A stretch of DNA of 64,000 nt from Streptomyces griseochromogenes. GTDB lineage: Bacteria > Actinomycetota > Actinomycetes > Streptomycetales > Streptomycetaceae. How positions within the stretch are numbered: position 1 is the first letter of the stretch; each line of letters opens with the position of its first letter. The DNA is taken from the NCBI RefSeq assembly GCF_001542625.1, contig NZ_CP016279.1, forward strand, positions 2,046,001-2,110,000, written 5' to 3'. Both the position numbers and the translations under genes were made by a program. Shown here piece after piece: positions 56,938 through 64,000 of this stretch. The notes under the pieces were generated by a model. The model did no database searches. It had not been told where the DNA came from and worked only from the letters and a program-made list of their open reading frames with translations.

Positions 56938-58310
56938 CAGCGGGCTCCTCCGAGCGGCAGGGTGGCTAGAACGCCAGGGAGTTGCTCACGGTCCAGACGT
57001 GCGAGCCCGGTCCGCGCCTGCCGCGCCGCCTGCTCCAGATCGCGCCGTGCGTTGGTCAGCTCCTGCTTGCTGCGCCCGGTGATCCGCACGTGGCCGGTGA
57101 TGGACACGTCCTGCTGCGCACCCTTGGCCAGCGTCAGACTGAAGGTCGTCGCCAGCGCGGGTACCGTCGTCAGCTGCGCCACCAACTGCGCCAGCGATTG
57201 GCCCGATCCGCTCAGTTGGGGCCATCGGCGCACCCAGTAGGTGGTGTGACGGCGGTTGTCGCAACGCCAGCTGCGGCTGGACTCTTCGGTACGGCGCTGC
57301 GGCGCCTCGCCCCGCCCGGCCTGGGACGCCTGAGCCGTCACCATCGGGTTGGCGCAGGCGGAGGTGGCGATGGCGGCGGTCAGCTCCTCCTCGGTGAGCA
57401 CACTCGCCCGGAACCCTGCGCCGGTCAGACGGCTCGACAGGTGCTCGGACGAGCGCGCCAGACACTTCTGCGCCCCCAGCAGACCGCCGCCGCGCGCGGC
57501 CACCGCCTCCGGACACAGCTCGGGATCGAGCTTCAGCGCTATCCACGTGATGCGCACCGCGGGTGAGCCCGTCTGGGCCTGCAACGGCGCGTAGTTGTTG
57601 ACCACGACCGACTGCTGGGGCAGGTGCAGCGCGGGTGCCGGCTGCGTGTGCACCACGATCTGCGCCGACTCCAGCCGGATCCCGTCGACTTCGAGGACGT
57701 CCCGTACGAGGGCCACCGGCAGCGGCCTGCGCATGCGCTCCGCGCGCAGCGCGTCCGCGTCCGACTCCACCTGGAGCACCGCGGTGAGGAAACCACCGTC
57801 GCCCACCATGCCGATCGGCCGCTGGTCGCGGTCGTCGCCGCGGGTGTAGCTGCAGGTACGCAGGCTCGGGTCGCACTCCGCGGCAGGCGCGAGACCGGAG
57901 TCGGTTCCCGGCGGGACCGGTGTACCCGCAGCTCGCCGTCTGCGGGCCCGCAGCGCCAGCAGCGTGCCGAGCCATTCCGGCAGAGAGCGCCCCCGCCGTC
58001 GTACGACGGCCAGCACCACGATTACTACGGAGAGCGCGATGGCGGCGATCATCGCGACCGTACCGACCAGCCACCCGCACACCACGAGCGCGCCCGCGAT
58101 CTCCAGCAGCACCAGCCGCTGCACCGCGAACGAACCGCCGCGCCCCGAGCGCGACACCAGATGCGGCGTGAAAGCCCCTTGGGAGGACGCGGAGGTCTGC
58201 CGGGCGCCCGACTGGGAGGAGGAGGAAGAGTCGCGGCCACCCGACCGGCCCGAGTCACCCGGTCGTGATCCCGATTGCGATCGCGACCGGGCCCGCGTTG
58301 CGGAAGCCAT
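56937..58310 (-). CDS. eccE: type VII secretion protein EccE
   Basis: A membrane component of the ESX channel, about 457 residues. After a Ser/Gly/Arg-rich start, two adjacent transmembrane helices (LVLLEIAGALVVCGWLVGT and MIAAIALSVVIVVLAV, about 70-105) anchor it; the rest is a soluble domain with WVRRWPQLSGSGQSLAQLV and a C-terminal coiled-coil-like ARRDLEQAARQARTG. The start is uncertain: ATG 58310, GTG 58313 or TTG 58319; the first two have GGGGG at usable distance. TACTAT (58411-58416, minus strand) could be the -10. Divergent from eccB. Confidence 0.85.
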   Translation of the reverse strand: MASATRARSRSQSGSRPGDSGRSGGRDSSSSSQSGARQTSASSQGAFTPHLVSRSGRGGSFAVQRLVLLEIAGALVVCGWLVGTVAMIAAIALSVVIVVLAVVRRRGRSLPEWLGTLLALRARRRRAAGTPVPPGTDSGLAPAAECDPSLRTCSYTRGDDRDQRPIGMVGDGGFLTAVLQVESDADALRAERMRRPLPVALVRDVLEVDGIRLESAQIVVHTQPAPALHLPQQSVVVNNYAPLQAQTGSPAVRITWIALKLDPELCPEAVAARGGGLLGAQKCLARSSEHLSSRLTGAGFRASVLTEEELTAAIATSACANPMVTAQASQAGRGEAPQRRTEESSRSWRCDNRRHTTYWVRRWPQLSGSGQSLAQLVAQLTTVPALATTFSLTLAKGAQQDVSITGHVRITGRSKQELTNARRDLEQAARQARTGLARLDREQLPGVLATLPLGGAR

Positions 58311-58517
58311 CACTGCCAAAACCCCCGAACTCTCCCGAAAACCCTAGCGCTCCGGTCTCTGCAAACCCTGAGCACCCTACCCGTGCCACAAGCAGGCCCG
58401 CGCAACAGGCATAGTAGGGGCCGGGTCTGACAGTCGAGGCACCAGAGGCAACCGAGGGCGGGGGACGGATCTTCACAGGTCCCCCACGGCTCCGCAACGG
58501 GGAGAGAGCGGACACAG

Positions 58518-60050
58518 ATGGCATCACGGCGGGACGAACTCAACGCCTACACCTTCGCGAAGCGCCGTACGCTCGCGTCATTCCTGCAGCCCTCGCCCTC
58601 CGGCTCAGAGGAGGGCGCTCCCAAGCCGCTGAGTGCATTGGTGCCCGGCCTCGTCGTCGGCGCCGTGGTCCTCGCGGTGTTCGGCGCAGTCGGCATGTTC
58701 AGCCCGACGGCACCCAAGGGCTGGGACGAGCCGGAAGAGCACGTCATCGTCGCCAGCAAGTCCACGACTCGGTATGTCGTACTGAAGACGGGCAAGCAGA
58801 CCCAACTGCACCCGGTTCTCAACATGGCCTCGGCCAAGCTCCTCCTGGACCCCAGCAAGGCCAGCGTCATCACCGTGGACGAGAAGGTTCTCGACAGCGG
58901 CAAGCCCCCGCACGGCGCGACCATCGGTATCCCCTACGCTCCCGACCGCCTGCCCTCCTCGGACGAGGCCTCGGCCGCCAAGCGCTGGGCGGTCTGCGAA
59001 CGCCCCGGCGACGGTGGCCGGGCCATCCAGAAGGCGGCCTTCGTCCTCGCGAAGAAGGAATGGTCCAAGACGGAAGGGTCCGCCGAGCTCACCGGCGGCG
59101 ACCTGATGTACGTCGTCGGCCCGGACGGCAAGACCCAGTACGTCGTGGACGCCCAGGGCACGGCGTACGAGATCCAGAAGTCGGCCGGCGCGGACAACCG
59201 GGAGCTGCTCAGAGCCCTCGACACCCAGGGCCGCGCCCCGCAGCGCGTCTCGCAGGAGTGGCTCGACACCCTGCACAAGGGCTCCCCGATCGCGATCCCG
59301 CCCATCCAGGGCACGCCGGGCCAGAAGGCGAACGCCTCCAGCCTGCTGGGCGAGTACGACAAGGTCGGCGAGGTCGTGAAGGCGTACGACGGCCAGACGA
59401 TGCGCTACTACGTCGTGCTCCAGGGCAAGGTGGCCGGCATCTCCGAGTTCACGGCCACACTGCTCCTCAACAGCGGCGCCCTCGGCGGCACCGGCCAGGC
59501 CGGCGAGGCGCAGCAGGTCAGCCCCGCCTCGGTCGCCGACAGCACGCCGTTCTCGGAGCAGAAGAACTGGCCGACGGGCAAGCCGCGGATGGTGAACGAC
59601 GGCTCGCACACCACCAGCGGCCGCAACACGGTCTGCAACGTCCTGAACTCCGTCGCCAACGACGGCAGCACCACCCTGTCGACCTGGGTGGGCACGGACT
59701 TCCCCGCCCAGCTGCCCACCGGCTCCTCCAGCGCATACGCCACGCCGGGCTCCGGCCAGCTCTACCGCCAGTTCCAGGGCACGGAGACCTCGGTCGGCGG
59801 CGTCTTCCTGGTCACCGACACGGGCCTGCGCTACGCCCTCCAGTCCAACAGCGACAGCGCCACCGACGACAAGGGCATCGGCACCTCCGCCCACCAGCGC
59901 AAGGATGAGCTGAGCGAGGCCAAGATCGCCCAGATCCGGCTCGGCTACGAGAAGGTGACCCCCGCTCCCATCCCCATGGCGTGGTCGACGTTCCTGCCGA
60001 CGGGCCCGCGCTTGTCCGAGGCGGCGGCACGGCAGCCGCAGGGTTCGTGA
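58518..60050 (+). CDS. eccB: type VII secretion protein EccB
   Basis: 510 residues. The N-terminal cytoplasmic segment SRRDELNAYTFAKRRTLASF is the streptomycete EccB signature, followed by one transmembrane helix (about 44-61) and a long extracytoplasmic domain made of EccB repeats, with VCERPGDGGRA and TVCNVLNSVANDGSTTLSTW supplying conserved Cys residues that could form a disulfide. EccB is part of the membrane channel and faces the cell wall. GGGGAGAG precedes the ATG; mycP follows after 28 bases. Confidence 0.92.
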   Translation: MASRRDELNAYTFAKRRTLASFLQPSPSGSEEGAPKPLSALVPGLVVGAVVLAVFGAVGMFSPTAPKGWDEPEEHVIVASKSTTRYVVLKTGKQTQLHPVLNMASAKLLLDPSKASVITVDEKVLDSGKPPHGATIGIPYAPDRLPSSDEASAAKRWAVCERPGDGGRAIQKAAFVLAKKEWSKTEGSAELTGGDLMYVVGPDGKTQYVVDAQGTAYEIQKSAGADNRELLRALDTQGRAPQRVSQEWLDTLHKGSPIAIPPIQGTPGQKANASSLLGEYDKVGEVVKAYDGQTMRYYVVLQGKVAGISEFTATLLLNSGALGGTGQAGEAQQVSPASVADSTPFSEQKNWPTGKPRMVNDGSHTTSGRNTVCNVLNSVANDGSTTLSTWVGTDFPAQLPTGSSSAYATPGSGQLYRQFQGTETSVGGVFLVTDTGLRYALQSNSDSATDDKGIGTSAHQRKDELSEAKIAQIRLGYEKVTPAPIPMAWSTFLPTGPRLSEAAARQPQGS

Positions 60051-60078
60051 CGGCGGGGCGGCGGAGGAGAGCGGACTC

Positions 60079-61416
60079 ATGCTGAAGGCAAGGATGTCGG
60101 GGACCGGGAGTCCTACGGCGACGGCCGGAGCGACGGTGCCCCGCGCGGTGCCGGCTGGTATGACGGTGGCCCGTACGGTGGCGGTTCGTACGGTGGTGAC
60201 GGCCGCCGCGGTGGCGCTCACCACGACGACCACCGTGATCGCCCTCCCGGCCACCTCGGCCCGGGCGGACGACGGTCAGTGCACGTTCCCGTCGAAGAAA
60301 TACTCCGGCCGACCGTGGGCGCTGCAACGCGTCAACCTGGACGAGCTGTGGGCGGTTTCGACGGGCAAGAACGTCAGGGTGGCCGTCATCGACACCGGGG
60401 TCGACGTCAAGAACCCACAGCTCAGCAAGGCCGTGGAAGTGTCCAAGGGTGAAAACCTGCTGCCGCCCAAGAACTCCAAGGGAGAGAAGATAGACCGCGG
60501 CAACGCCTCCGGCACCACGGACACCGTCGGCCACGGCACCCGCGTGGCGGGCATCATCGCGGCCCGCAAGGCGTCGGGCACGGGCTTCGTGGGCCTGGCC
60601 CCGGACGCGACGATCATCCCGATCAAGCAGAACGACGCGGACGGTGACGGCACGACGGCCACGCTGGCCAAGGCGATCACGGACGCGGTCAAAAAGGGCG
60701 CGGACGTCATCAACATCTCCCAGGACACGGCCAACGCAGTCGCGGGCGGCCAGACGCTGCTGAACGCCGTGAACTACGCCCTGCACAACAAGGTCGTCGT
60801 CGTGGCCTCGGCCGGCAACGACGGCCTGGGCGGCAACGTCAAGGTGACGTACCCGGCGTCGTACCCGGGCGTCCTGGCGGTGGCGGCATCCGACCGCAAC
60901 AACGAACGGGCTCCCTTTTCACAGTCGGGAGATTTCGTGGGAGTCGCCGCTCCCGGTGTCGACATGATCTCCACCGTTCCCGGCGGCGGTCACTGCTCGG
61001 ACAACGGCACGAGCTTCTCGGCGCCGTACGTGGCGGGTGTCGCAGCTCTGCTCAAGTCCAAGTACCCGAAATGGTCGGCCCAGCAGGTCGTCGCCCAGAT
61101 CGAACAGACCGCGGAACGCTCCATCCCGGGGCACGACCGGCTGGTGGGCTGGGGCGTCGTGGACCCGGAGAAGGCGCTCACGGACGTCGACCCGGAGCAC
61201 CCCGTGGCATCCCCCTCGCCCGAGGACGGCGTGGTCAGGGGCGAGGCGCCGTCCGTGACGCCCCTGCACATCGGCGAGACGGCCCAGGAGCGGGACACCC
61301 GTATGTCCACCTACGTGGTGGTCGGAAGCCTCGTCATGGTGGCGGGCCTGAGCGGCACGGCCGTCGCGGTCCGCGATGCGCGACGCCGCCGCGGGGGGCG
61401 GGCGAAGACCGGCTGA
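60079..61416 (+). CDS. mycP: mycosin, type VII secretion-associated subtilisin-like protease
   Basis: A membrane-anchored S8 serine protease that stabilises the ESX channel and processes substrates. 445 residues: signal peptide (ending SARA-DD), catalytic Asp105 in VAVIDTGVD, His152 in GHGTRVAG and Ser312 in GTSFSAPYVAG, so the triad is complete. A C-terminal transmembrane helix (VVVGSLVMVAGLSGTAVAV) is followed by an Arg-rich cytoplasmic tail. The stop codon lies in the loop of a 6-bp palindrome (61408-61422). GGAGGA precedes the ATG. The last intact secretion gene in the window. Confidence 0.94.
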   Translation: MLKARMSGTGSPTATAGATVPRAVPAGMTVARTVAVRTVVTAAAVALTTTTTVIALPATSARADDGQCTFPSKKYSGRPWALQRVNLDELWAVSTGKNVRVAVIDTGVDVKNPQLSKAVEVSKGENLLPPKNSKGEKIDRGNASGTTDTVGHGTRVAGIIAARKASGTGFVGLAPDATIIPIKQNDADGDGTTATLAKAITDAVKKGADVINISQDTANAVAGGQTLLNAVNYALHNKVVVVASAGNDGLGGNVKVTYPASYPGVLAVAASDRNNERAPFSQSGDFVGVAAPGVDMISTVPGGGHCSDNGTSFSAPYVAGVAALLKSKYPKWSAQQVVAQIEQTAERSIPGHDRLVGWGVVDPEKALTDVDPEHPVASPSPEDGVVRGEAPSVTPLHIGETAQERDTRMSTYVVVGSLVMVAGLSGTAVAVRDARRRRGGRAKTG

Positions 61417-61611
61417 GCCGGTATCGGCTTCTTCGCGGCCATACAAGGCTTCGGCGTCTCCGATGGCATGTCATGGAACGACCACGAACCGACCGGTGCG
61501 GTACAGCAGGCCCGGGACGACCTGGAGGGCTACCGCCTCACGGCCGACGACTCCGGCACGTCCCACTACTTCGACGACTACGCGTCGCTGCTGGCCGAAG
61601 ACCACGCCGCG
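61417..61611 (+). pseudogene. remnant of the next type VII locus gene
   Basis: Straight after the mycP stop and in the same frame, the sequence stays coding-like: GIGFFAAIQGFGVSDGMSWN and onwards to about LAEDHA, with high G/C at third positions. The first ATG (61468) has no ribosome site, the upstream part looks like an internal segment of a protein, and the coding character fades at about 61611. I read it as the middle or start of a broken gene. A 90-residue frame, 61468-61740, is the only intact option. Confidence 0.4.
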
Positions 61612-61770
61612 CCAGGTCCAGCCGGCTTTGAGGACGGTGTCGCGCAACGGCCCGCGCAACTCCGCGCTGTCGAAGCGGAAAGTCTCCGTCGCCTCCGGCC
61701 GACCGCTCTCCCCCCCGTCCGATGGCCCACTCGCGACTGACGGTCCGGCTCGGCCCCCGCGTGTACTCCG
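61612..61770 (-). pseudogene. fragment of an unidentified gene, opposite strand
   Basis: On the minus strand the frame open from 61770 reads PSDGGESGRPEATETFRFD, SAELRGPLRDTVLKAGWTW, with strong G/C third positions and no start codon except a TTG. It loses coding character where the plus-strand remnant begins, so the two fragments meet tail to tail at a probable breakpoint. Confidence 0.3.
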
Positions 61771-61773
61771 ATG

Positions 61774-62187
61774 TCACAACACACTCGCGATGTAGCCGTC
61801 GTTTGTAGGTCTGTGACACAGCCGTTGGGAGCCGGGTGAGGTTCTAGTGCCGGAGTCGTACTCGCCGTCGATGTCCTCGACGAAGTGGTCGAACTCGCCT
61901 GCCCGTACGCCGAGTACGAAGGCGTTCCACTTGTGGCGGGTGGTCGTGACCATGATGTCCGCCGAGCGGAGGCGGAACGGGGCATCGCCCTCGTCGCTCC
62001 GGTTGGCGGGGGCCGGTTCCTGCTTGAGGGCGGTGAGGAGGGAACGGAAGGCGGCCGGGGTGGTGGTGAGGACCGCTCCGGTGGGGTCGGTGGATTCGGT
62101 GAGGTGGATGGTGCCGGGGGTGGCGGCGATGTATATGCAGGCGTTGCCCTCGCTGCAATAAGAGGACTTCTGCCAGCTCGGGTTCAT
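61774..62187 (-). CDS. DUF397 protein, with one and a half DUF397 units
   Basis: 137 residues, about twice the usual size. Residues about 4-56 are a complete DUF397 (SWQKSSYCSEGNACIYIA ... LTTTPAAFRSLL). Residues about 70-105 repeat its second half (FRLRSADIMVTTTRHKWNAF, VLGVRAGEFDHF). DUF397 proteins are small partners of XRE-DUF5753 regulators in Streptomyces, as in the whiJ and abaA loci. GAGGGA precedes the ATG; the gene follows the XRE gene by 10 bases. The tail after VEDIDGEYD is unlike the family. Confidence 0.85.
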   Translation of the reverse strand: MNPSWQKSSYCSEGNACIYIAATPGTIHLTESTDPTGAVLTTTPAAFRSLLTALKQEPAPANRSDEGDAPFRLRSADIMVTTTRHKWNAFVLGVRAGEFDHFVEDIDGEYDSGTRTSPGSQRLCHRPTNDGYIASVL

Positions 62188-62197
62188 CGGTGGTCCC

Positions 62198-63046
62198 TCA
62201 CAGCTCTCGCATCAGGTCATGGATGTGGTCGCGGGTCTTGTCCGGGCTGAGTGCGACGGCGTCGACCCGGTCGAAGAGCGTTCGGTACTTGTGTAGTTGG
62301 GCGTCGGCGTCGAGGAATGTCACGCCGTGGGACTGATCGAGCTGGACGGTGTCCAACTGCGGCACCGGGCCGTAGGCGTAGAAGATGGACTGACCGGAGC
62401 CCGGGTAGGCGCCGACACCGAACGTGATGGTGCGCAGGGTGATGTGGTCGCGTTCGCTCATGTCGAGGAGATGCTGCAGCTGCTGGCGGGCAACTCTGGA
62501 GCCGCCGACCTTCATGCGCAGTGCGGCCTCGTGGATGATCGCCTCGTACGGGGTCGGGTTGTCCCCTCGGAAGAGGATTGCCTGCCGCTTGATGCGAAAG
62601 GACAGCCGGTGCTCGATGTCGGGCGGCGGGAGTTCGGTGACTGCCTGACGGAAGATTTCGAGCGCGTACTCGCGGGTCTGGAGCAGGCCGGGGATACGGG
62701 CTGTGGTGGAGTCGCGCAGTGAGCGGGCGTGGTGCTCCAGCTCGGACAGATCGAGCAGTGCGCTCGGCAGGATCTCGCGGTACTCCTCCCACCAGCCGCG
62801 TTTCCGGTCGCCGGTCATGGCGGCGAGGGCCTCGACCAGGGCTGGGTCCGAGCAGCCGTAGTGACCGGCCAGCGCGCGGACCCGTTCGGGGCTCACTCCG
62901 GCACGGCCTGCCTCGATGTTGCTGACCAGCGTCTGTTTGGAGCCCAGCAGTTGACCGGCCTCGGTGGCCGTCAGACCGGCGTTCTCACGTAGTTTGCGCA
63001 GCTCGGTGCCCAAGCGGAGTTGGCGACCCGTCGGGTTGGATCTCAC
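62198..63046 (-). CDS. XRE-family regulator with DUF5753 (WhiJ-like)
   Basis: 282 residues. An N-terminal helix-turn-helix (LGTELRKLRENAGLTATEAG, SKQTLVSNIEAGRAGVSPER) is followed by the DUF5753 sensing domain (YREILPSALLDLSELEHHAR, IPGLLQTREYAL, a stretch ending DRVDAVALSP). I start at GTG 63046, eight bases after AGGAGG; a GTG at 63082 is the alternative. Proteins of this kind act with a DUF397 partner and often an anti-sigma-like ATPase to set developmental timing. It probably binds the AATGCATT repeats in its own upstream region. Confidence 0.9.
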   Translation of the reverse strand: MRSNPTGRQLRLGTELRKLRENAGLTATEAGQLLGSKQTLVSNIEAGRAGVSPERVRALAGHYGCSDPALVEALAAMTGDRKRGWWEEYREILPSALLDLSELEHHARSLRDSTTARIPGLLQTREYALEIFRQAVTELPPPDIEHRLSFRIKRQAILFRGDNPTPYEAIIHEAALRMKVGGSRVARQQLQHLLDMSERDHITLRTITFGVGAYPGSGQSIFYAYGPVPQLDTVQLDQSHGVTFLDADAQLHKYRTLFDRVDAVALSPDKTRDHIHDLMREL

Positions 63047-63095
63047 GGGCTTGTCCTCCTCGTTGCCCCGCCTGTCACTCACACGGGTGGATCGA

Positions 63096-63126
63096 AATGC
63101 ATTTTCGCGAGACCGTGTAATGCATT
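63096..63126. promoter_or_regulatory. twin AATGCATT palindromes
   Basis: The 8-base palindrome AATGCATT occurs at 63096-63103 and 63119-63126, starts 23 bases apart, in the divergent region between the XRE gene and the HATPase gene. Such an AT-rich exact pair is rare at this GC content and suits a dimeric HTH protein. Confidence 0.5.
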
Positions 63127-63249
63127 ACTCGATCGCCGCTACCTTACAACTGGGTCCCCGCCCAGAAGTGCCCCGCTCGACGGAGCGGCGACGGTCACTG
63201 GGCAATCGAACATCCGCACCCCAACCTCCTGGTCAGAACGGAGACTTTG

Positions 63250-63702
63250 ATGTCCACCGTATCCAAGCCCTGGACCTACACCCTCCATCTCCCGCACGAT
63301 CCACGCGCACCGGGGATCGCCCGCGCGACCCTCCGTACCGTCCTCGCCGCGCATGACCTCTCCCTGCTCACCCCGACCGCCGAACTCGTGGCCGCCGAGC
63401 TGCTCGCCAACGCGCATCTGCACACCGCAGGGCCCTACGCGCTCCGGCTCCTCGGCAGGGGGTCGGGACGGGTGACGGTGGCCGTATGGGACGCGGACCC
63501 GCGCGTGCCACCCGGGTTCGCGGCCGACGGCGTCGCACCCGTCGCCGTAACGGAGTCGGAGGGCGACGCGGAAAGCGGGCGTGGCCTGCAGCTCGTGCGG
63601 GCCTGTGCCGATGCGTGGGGTGTCTCCGTGCTGCGGGAGCTGGGGGCGTCCAGGGGCGGGAAGCTGCTGTGGGCGGACTGTCAGAGTAGTGACTTCTCGT
63701 AA
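63250..63702 (+). CDS. HATPase_c anti-sigma-factor-like ATP-binding protein
   Basis: 150 residues with the GHKL fold of RsbW-type kinases: LVAAELLANAHLHTAGPYAL is the N-box (normally ending Asn-Ala), VAVWDADPRVPP the G1 box, and ESGRGLQLVRACADAWGV the G2 box. GGAG is six bases before the ATG. With the XRE and DUF397 genes it forms the triad known from whiJ-type loci. The kinase target is not in the window. Confidence 0.88.
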   Translation: MSTVSKPWTYTLHLPHDPRAPGIARATLRTVLAAHDLSLLTPTAELVAAELLANAHLHTAGPYALRLLGRGSGRVTVAVWDADPRVPPGFAADGVAPVAVTESEGDAESGRGLQLVRACADAWGVSVLRELGASRGGKLLWADCQSSDFS

Positions 63703-63801
63703 TCACGCCTGGTTGGCTTCCCGCCTTCGGCGAGCGTCTTCTCGTCGAGGCCATCCGCAGGATCGGCCTTGGCCGGGTGATATCCGCGGGCCGAGGCAGC
63801 C

Positions 63802-64000
63802 GTGTTCGCGCCGGTCACCTCCGACCCCACCGCCTCTCACCTGATCGACGCCCGGGCCGGCTTCGGTGACAAGGCGCTGTCGGTCATCCGCACCGCAAGA
63901 TTCGAAGTCCACTGCCATGCCTGGATGTTGGCGGTCATGGACGCCCTGCACGCGCACCGAGAAGCGACGGTCGACCTCGACGGAGTCCTCGTGATCGCGC
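63802..64000 (+). pseudogene. IS1380-type transposase fragment (continues past window)
   Basis: The frame from 63802 reads VFAPVTSDPTASHLID ... TVDLDGVLVIA. These are the conserved FGPVASDPTxSRLID block and the first catalytic Asp region of IS1380-family transposases of Streptomyces as I remember them. The N-terminal about 60-90 residues such enzymes have are missing: the frame is closed by TGA at 63778. So the element is truncated or frameshifted on the left; its right part lies outside. Confidence 0.6.

Noticed and set aside
63703..63957. An 84-codon minus-strand frame
   Set aside because: Antisense to the transposase-like fragment, whose plus-strand reading has recognisable motifs.

Overview
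The window is a high-GC actinobacterial chromosome segment, almost certainly from a Streptomyces. Third codon positions are nearly all G or C, GTG starts with GGAGG-type ribosome sites are common, there are DasR-, DUF397- and type VII-secretion-type genes, and the gene order matches what I recall of the S. coelicolor core chromosome around SCO5660-SCO5722 (from memory, not checked). I see no tRNA, rRNA, CRISPR array or replication origin.

Left part (1-26 kb). After the end of a sigma-factor-like gene come a glycerophosphodiesterase, an adenosine deaminase, a DUF4190 membrane protein and a NADAR protein. A polyamine locus follows: aminoaldehyde dehydrogenase, a PotD-A-B-C ABC importer, an FAD amine oxidase of the gamma-glutamylputrescine oxidase type, GABA transaminase (gabT), a PucR regulator and a second aldehyde dehydrogenase. 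Together they could take putrescine to GABA, succinic semialdehyde and succinate. A DasR-controlled GH18 chitinase, a PAP2 phosphatase and a lone VirD4-like membrane ATPase are interleaved. A sedolisin protease and a SpoIIE-type phosphatase close this part.

Middle part (26-52 kb). This is housekeeping: an acyl-CoA dehydrogenase, the isoprenoid/site-2-protease run dxr-rseP-ispG, an ArsR-SRPBCC fusion under a striking promoter/operator, proS, a kinase-fold protein that has lost its catalytic residues, and the translation operon rimP-nusA-ylxR-infB-DUF503-rbfA-truB. A 1261-residue STAND-type NTPase with a protease-like but apparently dead N-terminal domain sits between truB and ribF. The infB leader carries three overlapping mini-ORFs.

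Right part (52-64 kb). This is one flank of a type VII (ESX) secretion locus: an SCO5717-type MinD-like ATPase with a giant Pro-rich N-terminus, an associated protein, eccE, eccB and mycP. Just after mycP the locus appears broken. A gene remnant meets another remnant on the opposite strand, followed by a WhiJ/AbaA-like regulatory triad (DUF397, XRE-DUF5753, HATPase) and a piece of an IS1380-type transposase. esxA/B, eccC and eccD are not in the window. Strong intrinsic-terminator hairpins mark most transcription-unit ends.
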